From: Meloidogyne chitwoodi
Taxonomy: Eukaryota > Nematoda > Chromadorea > Rhabditida > Meloidogynidae
DNA: 64,000 nt
Direction of reading: 5' to 3'
NCBI GenBank assembly: GCA_015183035.1
Contig: JACZZP010000016.1
Coordinates: forward strand, 1,798,001 to 1,862,000
The notes under the pieces are model-generated. The model was given only the letters and a program-made list of their open reading frames with translations. It did no database searches and was not told where the DNA came from. A program made the position numbers and the translations under genes. Positions 23,969-38,100 of this stretch are shown in pieces. Numbering within the stretch: the first letter of the stretch is position 1; every line of letters starts with the position of its first letter.

Positions 23969-26726
23969 AATTGATAATTATTTTTTTGACTCGTTTTTTT
24001 TTAATTTTTAATTTATTTTAAATAAATTGTTTTATTAAAAAATTAAAAATATTTATTAAAAAATAATTCTATTTAGTTTAGCTATTTTTAGTGGGATTAG
24101 TAGACATTTTATTATTATTTAAAATATTTATTTTAATATACAATTAATTAATTAATTATTTTTTTTTGTAAATATTATTTATTTATTTTACTTACATTTT
24201 TTATTACGTAATTTTAATATATTTATTTATTTTTTAATTAAAGTACTTTTACTAAAAATAAATTATTATTTTTTTTATTCACGTCAAAATTATTTTAAAA
24301 AAATTAAAAAAAAATTCCTTAATTTTTAACGAAAATAAATTGGTTTTGCATTTAAATAATAATAATTTATTTAATTTATTTGGTTAAAAGATTTAAATAT
24401 TATTTAAAAAAAAGAAGAGATTTTAACTAAAATTAGTAAAGAGAGGAGAGAAGATTTTATGACAATTTTCTATTTATGGTTTCTTTTTGCCTCTTTAATT
24501 TTATATTTTCTTCTTTTTTATTAATATATATATTTATTAATATTATTTACGTAAATGTATTTATTTAAATAAATTGGTGCTCAATTAATTAAATTGAAGA
24601 ACATTTAGGCGCAGACCTTTGAACGCGGAATTTTATATAATTGTTAATTTTAAAGTTGGAAACTTAAAATTTTATATAAATATTTTTAATTAGTTTATCT
24701 AAATTAAATTAAAATTTCAGAATTTTTGGTTGGCTATGAGTAAAGTTATAAGAGAAAAAGTAACATTTTTGGCTATTTTATTGAATTTTTCTTCAATAAC
24801 TTTTCTATATTTGACAAAATTTATGAAAAATAAAATTTTTTATTTTTTTTAAATAAATTAACTCGATTTTATATTTTTAATTTTTTTATTTATTTTTAAA
24901 TCGCGCGCCCAAACGACTCTGCCCATTTAAGATAATAAATTATAAAATTAATTCTTTTTTTATTAAAAATTAATTAAATATTTATACTAAATGAAGCTTT
25001 GCTTTAATGAGAATATTATAAAGACAAAAATAATTATTATTTAATTAATTTTCTTGTCAAAATGAGAGGAATACTTAACAAATAGTATTACTTTTATTTT
25101 TACAATTTTTTATGGAAAAAGAACTCCAATAATTCTGAAATTTTGTACACATATTTTTCAACATGTTAACTAAATTAACTAAAAATTTCAGAATTTTATA
25201 TTTCATATTTCAGGAATTATGGTTAAAAAATTGTCAATTACTAAGTTTTTCTGACATTTTTGACAATAACTTTTTAACTACAAAAACAAAAATTCTGAAA
25301 TTTTTAGATTAATTAAATAATAAAATTAACGATATAATTATATTAATTTTAAGATTAAAGATTTATATTTTATTAATTTTATAAGCTCTCATTTTAATTC
25401 TATTTAAGCTGCTCCATTAGGCTTTTAAACATTTTAATTTTATAAAATCTTTCAAATAAAAAGCCAAAGGCTGAAATTTTTCACAATTCTATTACCAAAT
25501 GTTCCTTAAATAATGGCAAAAATTTAGATTTTTTTCTTTTAAAATTAGCTAATTATTTTTTAATTTAATGCCAAATATCGTTTTACCAATTTTTCAATGT
25601 TACGGCAATTTTCGCCAATTTTTTTCCATTTTAACATTTTTATTAAATAATAAGCTAATTAATAATCATCATCATTATTTTTAATTTTGTTAGTAAACAT
25701 TCATTAGCGTCATTTTCTTATTTGCGCTTATTTATTAAATAAATAATAATCTGCGAAATATTAATTTATTTTTTAAATTTAATCTTAATTTGCATCAGAG
25801 ATTTTTTTATTTTTAAAATGCCATTTTAATTCATTAATTACTTTGATTATTAAAAAAGAAGAAAAAGAAAATTAATTTTGGCGTAATTTGAGATTTATTG
25901 CAATTTATTTTAATTCAAAGGAAATTAAAAAGGGAAAAATTAGAAAATTAAGTATTATATAAGTAGATAATGTAAAAGAGGCAAATTGAAAAAAGTAAAA
26001 TAAATAAATACAAAAAGGGATTGAGAGAAAGAGAGTAGTTAGGATTAAAAGAGAAAAAAACTGAGTAAATCAGAATTTTATTTAAACATGTTTTAAATCA
26101 GAATTTTAATCAAACTTTGAGTACAAAATTGAATCAGAATGCTATTTAAACATATTTTAAATCAGAATTTTAAACAAACTTTGATTACAAACCTGAATCA
26201 GAATTTTATTTAAACATGTTTTAAATCAGAATTTTCGATAAATACATAAATAGAGGTAGTTATGTATTACATTCTTTTTCTAAAGAAGCCTTTAATTAAT
26301 TAAAAACAAATTATATTAGTTTTTTATTAATTAATAAAATTGTAATTAGTCCCATTTATCAATTTTCCCTTTTCAAATTAATCCTCAGCATCATCATAAT
26401 TTTCTCTTAATTTTCATATATTTCTCTTCACATCACTGCTTCGGGCGTTTTAATAGAAAGGAAGAGGGAAATCCGTTTGCGTAAATGAGAATATTATATA
26501 ATATTTATTAATATAAATATATTTATTTATGTATATTGGAGTGGAAAAAAATTAAAAAAATAAAAGAGAAAATTAGCTCTTCTCTTAATTTTTAATTTAT
26601 TTTTCTTCCCTTTTATTAATAAAAATTTAAATATTAATTCATTTATTAAAAATCTCTTTTACAAATTTATTCATAAATTTAATAATTAAAAAAAAAATAT
26701 TTTTAAGCAAAAAAAAAATATTAAAA
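23969..26726. other. 2.8-kb intergenic region with foldback copies
   Basis: No gene recognised. Two diverged foldback copies lie at about 24597-24925 (ends with GGCGCAGAC and GCGCGCCCAAACG) and 25095-25400. An AAATCAGAATTTTATTTAAA array is at 26063-26240, just upstream of the homeobox gene. Confidence 0.65.
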
Positions 26727-28124
26727 ATGAATTCTTCAGAATCTGATATTACACCTCCATTAGAAACAATGGAACAATTGGCAAAGTTGCAGTTTACATT
26801 TTCTTCATTGCTTTGTAAGTTTTTTTTAATTTAAATAAACTTGTATAATTTAATAAAACTTGAAATCAGAAATTCAAAGATAACTTAAATTTCAATTTTA
26901 TTAAACTTATGTAGGTATTTAAATCAGAATTTTGTACAAACTTGAATCAGATATTTAAAATTTCAGAATATTATTTAAACAAGTTCTAAATCAGAATTTT
27001 GAATAAACTTTTAAAACAATTAATTGTACGTACTATCCCCAGGACTTTTTTCGGAAGTTTTTTGTGTATAAATATTAATTGGTGTCTTCCCTGTTTCTTA
27101 AATTTTGTGGATAATATATGTGAGAATGAAAAAATATATGGAGGAAAATGATTGGTGATGGAAAGGTTTTTGAAGAAATTATATTTACTTTGGGGAAATT
27201 TTGCCATATTTATATATAAATAAATTTTTCCGCAAAAAACTATTCTGAAAAAAGTCTGGAATAATACTTAAGTACCACAATTAATATTAATTCTTTATTA
27301 CTAAAATTTGAAGTTTTTAATTTTTAGCTTCTTATCAAGCTCAAATTCAAATGGATGATTCTACAGGATCTTTAGACGATTGTGAAATTCCGTCTCCTCA
27401 ATTCTCCTCATCCTCAGCAAATAATTCACTCTCATTAACAAAGAATTTTCCTTCATGTCGAAGAAGTCGAACAACATTTAATAATGAACAGGTATATTAT
27501 TAAAATATTATTGGATAACTTAAAAAAGATTAATTAATATAATTAATTTAAAGATTACACAGTTAGAAGCAGTTTTTAAAAAGACACAATATCCAGATGT
27601 TTGCCTTCGTGAAAGACTAGCATTACAGACTGGTTTAAGCGAAGCTAGAATACAGGTGATTCATGTTTTGAAAAATCAGAAATCTATTTTAATTCTTAAA
27701 ACTTTAATTTTAGTTTATATTAACAAGTTTTAAAATCAGAATTTTATTTAAACAAAAATTTATTTTTAAATTTTCACAGGTTTGGTTTCAAAATAGAAGA
27801 GCAAAACATCGAAAACATTCCAAAAGATGTCCAATAACTCCTAGTGATGATAACCAACAAGAACTAGTTACATCTTCAGTTTCAAATCCAAATTTTCTTT
27901 GTCCACCAGAAATGGGTGTAGATTTATTTAGACGTTGTTCATTATCTTCTTGTTCTTCTACTTCTGCTACAGAATCTAGTCCACAATTATCACCACTTTT
28001 GACACCGCAAAAACAAAATAAGTCTAATAGATTCTTCATTGATAATCTTCTTGATAATAATAATAATCAGCAACAAATAAATGGAGAAGAATGGATTGAG
28101 GAAGAAGGAAATAATGATAATTAA
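26727..28124 (+). CDS. paired-like homeodomain transcription factor
   Basis: Nuclear DNA-binding protein, 232 residues from exons 26727-26814, 27328-27491, 27554-27655 and 27780-28124. The homeodomain runs from [11 protein letters not shown] across three exons to [16 protein letters not shown]. Helix 3 has Gln at position 50 (WFQNRRAK), the Q50 paired-like type. The segment [20 protein letters not shown] is closest in my memory to the PROP1/aristaless group. No paired domain is present, and no obvious aristaless (OAR) motif follows. The tail is Ser/Asn/Gln-rich and ends acidic. Intron 1 carries a diverged inverted-repeat element. The family is certain; the exact orthology group is not. Confidence 0.9.
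27028..27290. mobile_element. diverged MITE in homeobox intron 1
   Basis: The left segment ACGTACTATCCCCAGGACTT and the right segment AAGTCTGGAATAATACTTAA are imperfect inverted relatives of the better-preserved element at 37891-38162. The interior has no coding potential. Confidence 0.5.
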
Positions 28125-29810
28125 TAAATATAAATTAATAAATTGATTTTATCTATAATTTTACATTTAATAAACAAACTTAAAATCAGAATTTTATTTA
28201 AACAAACTTAAAATCAGAATTTTATTTAAACAAACTTAAAATCAGAATTTATTCAAACAAACTTAAAATCGGAATTTTTGTTTATTATTAAATTAAAATT
28301 CTGAAACAAAAATTAATCAATCCCTCATTTGCTGAAAATAATCTCAAAGAGAATAACACAATTTATTAATCAAATTTTTTTATTTTAAAATTAATAAAAT
28401 AAATTTTTGATAAAATAATTGATTTAATTACTTAGTATATAATTGTTTTTAATTTTATAAATTTAATTTTTTAATTTAAATATATTTTTGAAATTTAATT
28501 AATTATTTATTATTAATATTACCTATTACTAATATTAATAATAAATTTATGTATTTTTACATAAATTATTTTTTTAACAAATATTCTTTCGTTGCTACAT
28601 TTAATTTTAAAATACTAATTATTTTTATTAATTCTCCCCATAAATTTTCATTATTCAATGAAAATTTTTATTTAAAAAAATATTAAATTTTAAAATAATA
28701 TTTCAAAAATCTTAAAACAATTTTAATTAAAATAATAAAATTATTTATTCATTTAATTTAATAAAAATCGATCATTTATAAATTATTTTTCACTCATGCA
28801 CTGGACATACTATCTCTTTTCTCTTTATTAAAAGAAATATTTTTATTCTCATCTTTTCCTCTACTATTTTTTCTTTCTCTCATTTTTAAATAAACTTTAA
28901 ATGGTTAGACACTAATACATTCTCTTTTCTTTTAATTTTTGTTTTTCTCTTTTCTTTTACTCTTTTCTTTTTTTATTTCTCTATTTTTATATTTTATTTA
29001 TTCTTTTTCATTGTCCATTTCTATAACACAACTACAACTAAATATAGGGGGGATTTTTTAAGAAGAGAAGAATATTAAATAAAATATTTTATTTATTTTT
29101 TCTATTATATTTTATTGAACAACACTAAAATATATTATTATTATTATTATTCTCTTTTTCGATTAAGCCCACTAATTTTTGGAATAAAAAATATTTTATT
29201 ATTATTATATTTTGATGAATTAAAAAGATTATTTTTTAAAATAAAAGAATCTTATTTTATTTTAATTTAGTTTAATTATTTTTTTAAAATAAAATAATTT
29301 TATTTTATTATTAAATAATATATTTTATTTTTTAGTAAACAAAATAATTTTAAAATAAAATTATTTAAAATATATATTTGTAAATTTTAAATTTTTTTTA
29401 AATAATAATTATTTTTCTGATTTTTGTTTTTTTAAATTATTAAATTAATTGCAAATCAATTACAAACAATAACAAAAATATTTAATAATTTTTATTCGTT
29501 TAATTTTAAAAATAATAATAATTTTTTAATGACTCAGAAAATAATAATAATATTATTCTATCATAAAATAAAATAATTTGTTTTTTTTTTAAATTATTTT
29601 TAAAAAATAATTATTTATTCATTTTTGCTTAATATATATTTTTATTTTTAAATTTATATATTAATTTTAAATTAATGAATAAAATTGACTCTATTTTTTT
29701 TATTTTTTTGCTAATAATTTCTTCAAAAAATATAAATTATTTATTAATTATTTTTAAAATAATTTTTAATAATTTTTAGAAAATATTTATTTAATAAAAT
29801 AAAATAAAAA
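28125..29810. other. intergenic, nearly pure AT, with minisatellite
   Basis: At 28165-28280 are about four units of AAACTTAAAATCAGAATTTT. The rest is about 90 percent A+T with polypyrimidine stretches at 28850-29000. No gene or RNA was recognised. Confidence 0.6.
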
Positions 29811-32800
29811 ATGTCTTCTTCATTATCTCCTTGTTCAATTAATTCAATTGATACAAAAACAACAAAATTAAATAAAATAGAAGATACAGAAGAATATCCA
29901 ATAAATCAATCTCCAATATTATATTCTAATAATCCATTATATCAAAAAATGAGAGAATTTATTTTGGATTTGTGTGAACAAGGCATTGGAGCTATTGAAT
30001 CAAATGAACAAATTAAAGCCAAATTTGGTGTTCATGCACCTACACTTTGCACTATTTATAAATGGAGAAGAGAATATAGAGGAGGAAAGGTTTATTTTTT
30101 TAATTAATTTATTTTTTTTTAATTTTAAAATATTTTTTTAAATATTAAAAATTAATTTAAATACTCAAAGTTAACCAAATTTTGTCTAATTTTCTTGCAA
30201 TTATTTTAAAATAATTTTTAAATTAATTAAAAATTATTTATTGATTATCCTTTTCTTGGTAAATACTTAAAAGTTCTGTTTTGATTAGAAATATTCGAAA
30301 ATTGATGAAATACTCGATGTTACTCAAATGTCCATGTGCGAGAATTTTTGCACCGAATATATTGAAAACTCAAAATTTAACTTAAAAACAAATAAAAAAC
30401 TCATCAAAAATAAACTTGGAAATGAACATTTTAATCAACAAAACATGAGAAAATTTAAAAATAAACTTGAAAACAAACAAACAAAAATAAACTTTGTTTT
30501 TATATGTTTGTCTATTTCAAATAAAATCAAAGTTTATTTTAACTTTATTATTAAGAATTTTATTTTAACAAACAATAAACTTCACTAGATATTTTAATCT
30601 TTTCTGCATCTTTTGGGCGTTTTCGAACAAATATTAAAAATTAAAATTAATTTTAAAAATTTTTTACTATAAAAATAAAATATAATAATTTCCTTCAATT
30701 TTTAAATTTAATTTAATACACATAAATTATTTTTACTAAAAATTATATAAAAGCTTTAATAAAAAATTGATTATTTCTCTATCGATTATTTTAGTGACAA
30801 AATAGAAAAGAAACTTGGCCTTTTATTTTATTTTTAAACTTTTTCTAAATTTAATTGTTTTTAATCCATGCATATTTAATTTAAAGCAATTAAAAATAAG
30901 AAAAAATTTTTTAAAATTAAATTTAATAATTTAGGGAGAAAAACAAATTTTGGATACTCCAGAAGCAATGGCTGTAGCACAACAAAATCAACAAAGCGGA
31001 AAAATTGCCAAAAAAGATTTTGAAAAATATTGCACAGCATGTAATAGAGAAATGAGTTCTCGTCATTATTATGAGTTTCATATGTTAAATGTATTAAATT
31101 AAAATAACTTTAAAAAATATTCTGATAATAATTTTGAAAAATAATATATTAAAAATTATTGCTTTATAGGTTCATGATGTTTTGTTGGGTGGTACAAGAC
31201 AAGCAATGGAATTACTTGAGAAGATGTCTTCAACTAGAAAACAGCAACTTACATTTAGGTTTTTATAAAATATTTTAAGTTTATGTGATAAAACATCTAT
31301 TATAAACTGAAAAATAAACTTGGAAATAAACATTCTCATAAATAAAAACAAATAAACTTTGTTTTAATTTTAATATTAAAATAAATAAACTTGAAAACAA
31401 AAACAAACTCAACAAAATATAAAAACAGTTTTAAGTTTGTTCGTTTCATAGAAAAATAAACTTGTAAACAAGTTTATTTTTTCATAATATTTTTAATAAA
31501 TTAAAACAAACATGATTAATTTAAAAACTTTAAAACAAACAAATATAGATGTGATTCTTGTTCTGGCGATGGCTCAGATTATGACAACTTTGAAGAATTA
31601 CAACAACATAAAATTGTTGAGCATGGGCAACAATTAAGAATTCCTGCATTACATTTTAAAAATAATAATAAAAATAATAATATTTCATCTCCACCTGGAA
31701 AAGTAATACAAAAAAAAATATTTTTTTTTTAATTTTAATTTAAATATTTTTAGATGAGGGCTCATCCAAAATTGGCTCGTTCTACAACTATTGGACGTGA
31801 TAAATCTTTACCATTGCCACCTGGAGGACTTCGGTAAAATTTTAAAAAAATATTTTGTCTAAATTAAAACAAAATATTTTTTTAGTCGTTCAGCTAGAAT
31901 TCCAAAGCCAACATCAGCAATAATTCATTCTCTTGCTTTAGCTAAAGATGAAACAGATTTTGATGGAGAACAACAACGAAAAGTTAGATATTTAAATAAA
32001 AATGATAATAATGGAATATTAATACAGAATAGAACACAAATTTTACTAGGACTTAAAGAGAAAGAAGCTCGTAAAGATGCACAAATGAATGGTTTATTAT
32101 TTTTTTTAACTTAAAATAAAACATTTTTAATTAGATTGTATCAGATTTAAGCGACGTTGGGGGATTAAAAAGATGTTTGATAATAAGATTGAGTATATTA
32201 AACCAAAAAATTCTAAAATGGATAAAATAAAAGATGATGACTTTGATATTCCTTTTATGAGAAGAAATAAAAATTCAATAACTGAACAAAAAGTTAGCCA
32301 AGAAGAAGAACCTTTTGTCACACTTTTGAATGATGGACGTATTGAAGTTGAGGAAACTAAAGTAAAAATTTAGAGATAATAATTTTTAATAAATTAAAAT
32401 TTCTAAAAGGTTAAAAAATCAAAAAACTCTCAAGAAAAGCACCAAATAATATCTCCAGCTGCTTTGGAAGCATCCGATTCAATGCTTATGGCACTTGCTT
32501 CTGCTGCTTTGATGGAAAAGGCGAGAGAATTTTTTATATTTGAATTGTCCTTTTTATTAGAATACATTAATAATATTTAATTTTATTTTGTAAAGAATGC
32601 TTCAGCAACTGCCAAGAACAGTAATAATAATTCTTCTCTAAATCCCCCAACAACTATACAAACTTCAAATTATTCTCATCCTTCTACTACTACAACATCA
32701 AATGATTTAAGATTAAAGTCTACTTTAATTCCTTCATTATCTACAGTTACTACAACAACAACATCAAATAATAATACAATAAAAGGAAATTTTAAAGAAA

Positions 32801-33685
32801 AAAAGTTTCTTACAACAAAAACACACAAAAAGTCAAAGAAACATGTTGTTTGTAATGATGAAGGAAAACATGTTCAGAATAATAAAAATAATGTTGAACA
32901 AAATGTTTCTGATAATGTTTTTTCTAAAACTGTAAAGAGCCAACAACAAGATTTAATTAGACAAAAATGGAATAACAAAATGGTAAAAACAATTTATTTA
33001 TTATTTTTGTTTTAATTAGATGTTTTTTTCATGTTTATTATAATTAGATGTTTGTTTTTTTTTATTATATGTTTGTTTTTAAGTTTTATTATATGTTTAT
33101 TTAAGTTTAGTTTCTGAAAACTTGAAACACATTCTATGGATTATTTTTAAAATAAATTTAAAAAAACTTTTTTTTTAGTTAGAATTTCCTCACGATACAA
33201 CTTCAATCGAAAATAATACAAATATTATAACTTCGTCTTCTCAATATTTTACTATCGGAAATGAACAAAATCAAACTGCATTATTTGTTTCACAAGATGA
33301 TTCTACTTGGTTTGGACACTCAATAGCTGCACAATTACGTTTAATGCCTTTACATATTAAAGAATTGGCAAAAATGAGAATTCAACAAGTTGGAATGATT
33401 TTTAATCAAAAATATTAATTTAATTTTAAGGTAATTTTTGAATGTAATTCTACTTCATTTGCTTCTTTCCAACAATTTGCTCAACTTCAATCAAAATTAG
33501 TCATTCCACAAAATTCTAGCAGCATTAATGATTCTTTAATACCAACCATTTCATCAGAACAAAATGGGAATGAACAAGCTTTAGTCTTAAATTGTGATAA
33601 TGAAAGAATTGAAGAAAATAATGAAGAGGTCGATGTTGTTACTGTTGAAGAAAAGAAACAGAAAGAAATTAATGAATCAACATGA
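29811..33685 (+). CDS. two-C2H2-finger protein with BESS-like motif
   Basis: Probable nuclear regulator, not identified to a named gene. Eleven exons (29811-30089, 30935-31090, 31170-31258, 31549-31702, 31754-31833, 31886-32091, 32135-32361, 32410-32520, 32596-32982, 33179-33388 and 33431-33685) close in frame to 717 residues. The N-terminus has a helix-turn-helix-like stretch, then QIKAKFGVHAPTLCTIYKW. The first finger is C-x2-C-x12-H-x4-H, beginning CTACNREMSSRHYYEFH. The second, C-x2-C-x15-H-x4-H, begins CDSCSGDGSD. The middle is Ser/Thr/Asn-rich. Near the C-terminus, FGHSIAAQLRLMPLHIKELA then KMRIQQVIFE resembles the BESS interaction motif of MADF-type factors. The intron after 32520 begins GC (AAG then GCGAGAG). 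Confidence 0.75.
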
Positions 33686-34071
33686 ATTTTGAATGTTTAT
33701 TAATGTTTTAATAGATTATATTTATGTTTTGGAAATTCGTTAATTTTGGAGAAAACTTGAGTTTTTTTAAACATATTTAAGTTTATTTTAGTTAGATGTT
33801 TGTTTTAATGTTTTGTTTACCAAATGTTTATTTTATTGTTTGTTTTCAAGTTTATTCTACTTAATGTTTGTTTTAATGTTGTTCTTTGTTCTATGATTAT
33901 TCTTCTGACATAAGTTTCTAAAATTAACGATGAAGAGTCGAATAAATGTTTTATATATTTTGTTTCACTTTTTTATTCGTTTCAATCAGACTATTTTTAT
34001 ATAAATATATTATTGCTTGTTTTTTAATAAAAAAATTTTTTTTAATATGATAATACTTATAATTAACATTT

Positions 34072-34878
34072 TTAGCACAGAATTCCAAATCGATCTAAAT
34101 TTTTTGTAATAATTCCTAGTCTAATTTCAACAATTCCAGTAGCAACGGTTTTTAGCTTAAAACTTGTTTTTATTTAAAAATTTTTTAAATATGTTATGTT
34201 TTGAGCAGGATTTTTTCAATGTTTTATTAATATGTTTGCGATTTAGTTTCAAGTTTATTTTTCTAAATTGTTAATCAATAGGTTTAGGAAACATTTTCAA
34301 ATTAAATATAAACCTGAGCACTTTGAGTAGGATCTAAGAGAATAGTGGCTGAGCGAAGTTGCAATCCACCTCCAATAAAACTTCGAGTTAATTCTTCACG
34401 AAAATTTCCCTTTGGTCGCCAGCAATGGCATAAAATTTTATGCTCTCCAGGTGAGCTAGGCACAAAGCAATTTCCATACCCATAAATTTCATGTCTTCCA
34501 TATTTGTCATAATGCCAAATTTCAATTAAAATTCTTGGCCAACCTTAAAGGAAAAATTATTTTAATATTATATTTTTAATAAAAATTTCCTTGAATTGTT
34601 CTAGTAGCAAGATGAACGTCAATTGGATGAGCAAAGTAAGCTCGTTCACTTTCAGGTAAATCAGTATGTGTTTGCCCTTCAACATCACCTTCAATTACTC
34701 TCCATCCACCACCTTAATAAATATTTTTCTAAAATACTTTTAGAATTTCCCTATTTTTTATTAGAGAAATTAAAAAAATATCTCTACCAGAATGTAAACT
34801 CCATCGACAGGTTAAACGATTATCTCCAAAACCATAAGCAGATTCAATTTGGCCAATTATATGTAATTCTGCTGCCAT
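34072..34878 (-). CDS. mksr-2: B9 domain protein 2 (MKS complex)
   Basis: Ciliary transition-zone protein of the MKS/B9 module, needed in nematodes for sensory cilia. Exons 34878-34788, 34712-34590, 34543-34314 and 34155-34072 give 175 residues, the length of human B9D2. It starts MAAELHIIGQIESAYGF and continues with GQTHTDLPESERAYFAHPID, GWPRILIEIWHYDKYGR, YGYGNCFVPSSPGEHKILCH and SFIGGGLQLRSATILLDP. It ends NLDRFGILC, like the family end DRYGVEC. The intron after exon 2 begins GA rather than GT: CAAG then GAAATTTTT. The frame is kept only if that intron is removed exactly there. Confidence 0.93.
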
Positions 34879-35162
34879 TATACAAATTAACTTATTTTTT
34901 ATTGAAATAAATCTTTGTATACTATTAAAGGAACATATTTTATTTTTCTAGTTACCAAGGATACGAAGGATTACTCTGAATTTTTTAGAAAATTCAACAT
35001 TTATTTTTAACTCAAAAACTGAAAACAAAAAAATATTAGAAATAAATTAGGGTAAAAATTAAATGAATAAAATATGACAGAAATTGAAGGAAAAAACAAA
35101 AAGGCAAAAATAAATAAATTAAAAGTAATTAAAATAATAAACAAAAAATAAAAAAAATGACA

Positions 35163-38100
35163 CTATTCCTCCATTGTTTTGACTTGTTCACTATTATTCT
35201 CTTCTTTCGTCTTTTCTTTTTCAACTGTCTTCTTTTCTTTTTCAACTGTCTTCTTTTCTTTTTCAACTGTCTTCTCTTCTTTTTTCTCTTTCTTTTCAAC
35301 TTTCTTATTCTCTTCCTTTTCAACTTTCCCTTCTTCAATTTCTTTCACTTTATCCTCTTCCATTTCAACTTCAGTCTCAGATTTTTCATATTTTTCTTCT
35401 TCCTCTTCAGATTCTTCATCTTCATCTACACTACTGTCCACATAAAGATCAACATCAGTAACTACTTGCATTAATTGGTAATTACATCCTTTCTTAAAAC
35501 ATCGTTTACGAATAGTAAAACAATCAACACAATAAATAGCATGACAACCAGAACAGAGACGAATATTTCTATTTATTATATAAAATTTATAAAAAATAAA
35601 ATAATTTATATACTCAATATTTTCCACACTAAGATCAGTACGACCACATCGACAACAACGCTGCTTATCCTCGGCCAGAACAGACATACCGTTGAGTAGA
35701 AGATCTTTTTCTTTGTCTCCAACGTCTTCCTAAAAAATAAAAAAAGTCTGAAAATTTTATTTTGGACAAAATTGAAAAGTTTAAATAAATAAAAATGTTG
35801 TTAAAATCAAAATTTTTCAAGATACCACTAGAGAAGACCACACCAATTACATAAAAAAATTTTAAAAAAAAATACATTGAATTTTGCTTTTTGTATATCT
35901 GCCAACATTCCCCAACGTTTCATTCTTTCTTCAAGAATTTTGTTGTATAGATGTAATGCTCTCGGTTGAGCTCTGTCTGGATAAAAATGCAAAGCTACAA
36001 GATGCCTTGTTCGACGCATATAAATCTTTTTTTTTTAATTTAAATATTATTTTGTAAAAAATTAAAAAAAAAACCTGAAAGAACATAAGCAAAACAGAAA
36101 AAATGTAAATAAAAAACATATACCAAAAAATATCATAACTAGGTTGTGTTGGTTGTTTAAAACAATTTCGCCAGATATCATCTCTCTGCTCTTTATCAGT
36201 TAAAGGCTCAAAAGTGTGCAAAATTGTACGTAAAAGTTCGTTTAAAAAACCTTTACCGGACACCTTAAAATCAAAAATTAAAAAAAAAATAATTAAAAAA
36301 ACTTTAATAGTATAAAGATTTGGAACTGCAAAAGTTGTAAAATCTTGTCCCAAAAATATAAAAGCCCTTCTAAAAATTCGATAAACAAAAATATCCACAA
36401 TAATGAAACAAGTTATCGGAATAACACTCATCATAAGAAAAAGGTGATAGACACAAAAAAGTAACCATTCTTTGAACATTAAACGTCGACTACATGGGTA
36501 AATTATCTGAAAAAAAACAATAAAATTGTTTATATACTATTTGTATGTTTAAACGTAAAGTTGAGAAATATAAGCTGTAAAAACAAGTTGGAAACAAAAA
36601 AAGTTGTAACGAAAGAAAAACAAGTTTTAAGGTTTGAGTCAAAGTTTAAATAAACAAATTAATTGAAAAAAAGTTGGAATGTTTGTAAAACAAGTTGGAA
36701 ACAAAAAAACTTGGAATTAAAAAAAACAAGTTTTAAAGCTTTAGTCCGTTTAAAAATAAACAAGTTGAAAAAAACAAATAAAATAAATTTACCTTTTTCT
36801 TCTCTCTAGGCTGAAAAGGCAATAATGTAGGCAGACCATTAAGAGCACGAGCACGATCAATTTCCACAAAATTTTTAGTAACATAAAAATTATCAACAGC
36901 TTCTCCTTTGTTAAATTTTTTAACATAAAGAGTTGCCTAAATTTTCAAATAAATTAAAAATTTTTTTAAAATAAAATTTTCGTGTTAATAAAAAAAATAA
37001 TTTTTTCAGACTCAAAAACACTTTTAAGAATTTAATATCCAAAAAAAATTTTTTTATTTTTAAATCAAACCATAAAAGGAGTAAAAAAGATGATCGCTAT
37101 AGAGACAGTGTCCAGAATTAAAACAATTGCATTAATAATATTTTCATAGGTAGACACTTCATCACGTAATGCACGTTGAATTTTCATTTTGTCAAAGAAA
37201 AAATTGTCGGTCATGTTTTGATCACGAGTAATTGAAATATTTAAAGTTTTTATTTTCTTTGTTTCATACAACTAATTTTAAAAATAAACAAAATTATTTT
37301 ATAAATTATTTTTTAGGGTAAAAAAGAGACAAAATATATCTCAAAAATATGAAAAAAATTGATAAAAATATTTTAAAAAATTAATTAAAATTTCTTCCCA
37401 CCTCCTTACCGTTTTATTGAAGAATTTGTACATAAAAGTGTCTTTCGCATATTTAAGAATTCGTTTTTTCGAGTTTTTGACAAATCTGCCAACACCTTCT
37501 TTTACAGCACTTTTAACACGTCCTAAAAAAAAGAAAAATAAAATTTGATCTTTCTTTTAAATTATTTCTTTTATTTTATTATACCTGGCCATGTACAATG
37601 AAGTTCCAATATTTTACTAACATAGCACAAACCTTTAGCCAAATCTATTGGTTTACATATTAATTCTAGATAATTATTTAGACAATCTTTGTGACGTTCT
37701 TCAAGCCATCCAACACACTAAAAATCGAAATTAAATTTTTTGGAAATTTTAATTAAAAAAAAAACCGCTTTAAAAGGTAATTGTGCTAGAGCAGAACAAT
37801 TTTTCATTAAATTGTTGACTTTATTAATTAACTCTTTTTGCCATTTCATCATTCTTTAATTGAAAAATAAAAATATATTTTATAAAAAAAACGGTACTTA
37901 TGTATTATCCCTACGGACTTTTTGCGGACAAATATCAATTTTTCTTCCTCCATGTACCGTTGTCACTCAGAATCAATCAATTAAATTTGATTCATAATAT
38001 ATAGAAAGTTAAGAAAGAATGCAGTTTTATCATTTCTATTTCATTTTATTAGTCTATTTTATTTATAATGAAAATTTGGGATTTGCCAGCAACTGAAAAA

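Noticed and set aside
30328..30588. 86-codon Lys/Asn ORF in intron 1 of the zinc-finger gene
   Set aside because: Built from AATAAACTTGAAAAC repeats that recur in other introns of the same gene; flanking exons join in frame without it.
35157..35474. Phe/Leu- and Ser-rich ORFs on the + strand
   Set aside because: Antisense shadows of the Lys/Glu repeat tail of the SPE-42-like protein.
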